A model generated the notes under the pieces. That model was not told the DNA's origin and searched no databases. It saw only the letters and a program-made list of their open reading frames with translations. A stretch of 23,972 nucleotides of DNA from an uncultured Eubacteriales bacterium (lineage in GTDB: Bacteria; Bacillota; Clostridia; Christensenellales; QALW01), in NCBI GenBank assembly GCA_900547955.1, contig URIR01000030.1:1-23972 (forward strand). The letters are read 5' to 3'. Shown piece by piece: positions 23,151-23,972 of this stretch (its first letter is position 1; each line of letters begins with the position of its first letter). The position numbers and the translations under genes were made by a program.

Positions 23151-23723
23151 TCAGCCCATTTGGTCCAGATTCAATTTAAAGCTGGGAGCAAAATGCTCCA
23201 TAAAATACTTTACCTCAGGCGCATCTATTTTTCTTATTTCTTCCAATATACCCTTTTCAGCACTGGCAAACTCAGTATTGCCCAGATTAAGCTCTTCTAC
23301 GCACTTAAAATAAGCGCATAGCTTATCTGCCCATTTTACAATTCTATTAATTTCCTCATCCTCGCACAGCATATACTGCTTATATATATTATGCAGTTCA
23401 TCCGGCAGCATATCAATGAGCCGGCGGCAAGCCACATTTTCCAGCGCCTTATACGCAGTCTTTATTTCAGGATTATAATATTTTATCGGGGTAGCCAAAT
23501 CTCCGGTTATTATTTCGCTTGCCTCATGAAACATAGCAACCGCCGCAGTTTTATCCGCATCTATATTGCCGCCGAAAAATTCATTCCTGATAATGGCTAA
23601 AGCATGCGCCAGCATCGCCGTCTGAAGTGAATGCTCCTGGATATTTTCCTGTCTGGTGTTGCGCATAAGACCCCAGCGCTCTATATATTTCATCCTAGCC
23701 ATATATGCAAAAAAATGATACAT
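23151..23723 (-). CDS. yfbR: YfbR-like 5'-deoxynucleotidase (HD domain)
   Basis: The protein has 190 residues, close to E. coli YfbR (199). YfbR enzymes remove the 5'-phosphate from deoxynucleoside monophosphates. Matching landmarks are RWGLMRNTRQENIQEHSLQT (His31), MFHEASEIITGDLATPIKYY (66-83) and KWADKLCAYFKC with Asp133. The HD pair itself reads His66-Glu67 rather than His-Asp, a conservative change at a metal-binding position. The start is ATG 23721-23723 with GAGG nine bases upstream, and the promoter is close. It is first in a three-gene operon with the TIM-barrel and methyltransferase genes. Confidence 0.88.
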   Translation of the reverse strand: MYHFFAYMARMKYIERWGLMRNTRQENIQEHSLQTAMLAHALAIIRNEFFGGNIDADKTAAVAMFHEASEIITGDLATPIKYYNPEIKTAYKALENVACRRLIDMLPDELHNIYKQYMLCEDEEINRIVKWADKLCAYFKCVEELNLGNTEFASAEKGILEEIRKIDAPEVKYFMEHFAPSFKLNLDQMG

Positions 23724-23756
23724 TATCTATCCTCGCTTATATATTCATAATATATA

Positions 23757-23785
23757 ATTATAGCATAGGGCGCTCCTTTTCTCAA
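23757..23785 (-). promoter_or_regulatory. sigma-A promoter of the yfbR operon
   Basis: Minus-strand TTGAGA (23780-23785), a 17-base spacer and TATAAT (23757-23762), about 34 bases before the yfbR ATG. Confidence 0.75.
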
Positions 23786-23861
23786 TCTGTTATTTTAAAT
23801 AACTTATTACGGCAAAGTGTAATCTCGACGTTTTTCAGGCCGCAAAATTAGGCGCGGCGGT

Positions 23862-23972
23862 CTGCAGCCCGGCCAACGGCCGGGCTGCAGGGCCCCCGGT
23901 TTTTCGGAAAGCAAAGCTTTCCGAAAAACCGGGGGCCGCATTTGGCCTGAGCCCCATAGGGCTCAGGCCAAA
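23862..23972. repeat. hairpin array D: three perfect hairpins, reaching the window edge
   Basis: H1 is 23862-23890, 13-bp arms around AAC (CTGCAGCCCGGCC). H2 is 23891-23937, 22-bp arms around AAA (GGCCCCCGGTTTTTCGG to AAAGC). After GCA, H3 is 23941-23972, 14-bp arms around CATA (TTTGGCCTGAGCCC). All arms are perfect. H2 has the same AAAGC-AAA-GCTTT apex as array C although its arms are unrelated. An outer stem might close beyond the window. Confidence 0.85.

Overview
This 24 kb window looks like chromosome from an anaerobic Gram-positive bacterium of the Clostridia, probably an uncultured gut or rumen lineage. The grounds are a T-box leader, a tetrahydrofolate riboswitch in front of an ECF folate transporter, a RelQ-type alarmone synthetase, a SpoVB-like flippase, strong GGAGG ribosome binding sites, frequent TTG starts and heavy ATA (Ile) use. 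Most genes are housekeeping. The unusual material lies between the genes.

Layout. 1-1292 (+): 3' end of an acyltransferase-like gene overlapping a zinc-ribbon membrane protein. 1447-2337 (-): nucleoside hydrolase. 2528-7964 (-): uvrA and uvrB, not adjacent. Between them lie a broken GNAT acetyltransferase and a GC-rich cloverleaf-forming element. 7965-8422: non-coding, with a run of 16 G beside a perfect palindrome. 8423-8635 (+): small unknown protein. 8694-10463 (-): three-LysM protein and an iron-type alcohol dehydrogenase. 10591-11901 (+): SpoVB-like flippase. 11911-12170: MITE copy 1. 12229-13008 (+): promoter, THF riboswitch and folT. 13137-13217: second cloverleaf. 13251-18600 (-): gatB, gatA and an aspS::gatC fusion behind a T-box whose specifier region reads GAAC. 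18667-19428 (-): relQ and its promoter. 19461-19736: MITE copy 2. 19808-20632 (-): secreted, C-terminally anchored protein. 20822-21481 (+): PHP phosphoesterase. 21487-21594: three abutting perfect hairpins. 21601-23723 (-): compact yfbR / sugar-isomerase-like / methyltransferase operon. 23862-23972: another hairpin array running to the window edge.

How it works together. The aspS::gatC-gatA-gatB operon is the indirect pathway that makes Asn-tRNA(Asn) and Gln-tRNA(Gln). Its T-box appears able to read tRNA(Asn) and, one base out of register, tRNA(Glu), which are two of the pathway's substrate tRNAs. FolT is under THF control, apparently at translation. uvrA and uvrB share nucleotide excision repair although each has its own promoter.

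The most novel-looking signal is the set of compound hairpins in the 3' flanks of genes. Two (5869-5955 and 13137-13217) share a cloverleaf plan of one outer stem closing three hairpins, with compensatory changes in the stems. Two others (21487-21594 and 23862-23972) are rows of long perfect hairpins with different arms around the same AAAGC-AAA-GCTTT apex.
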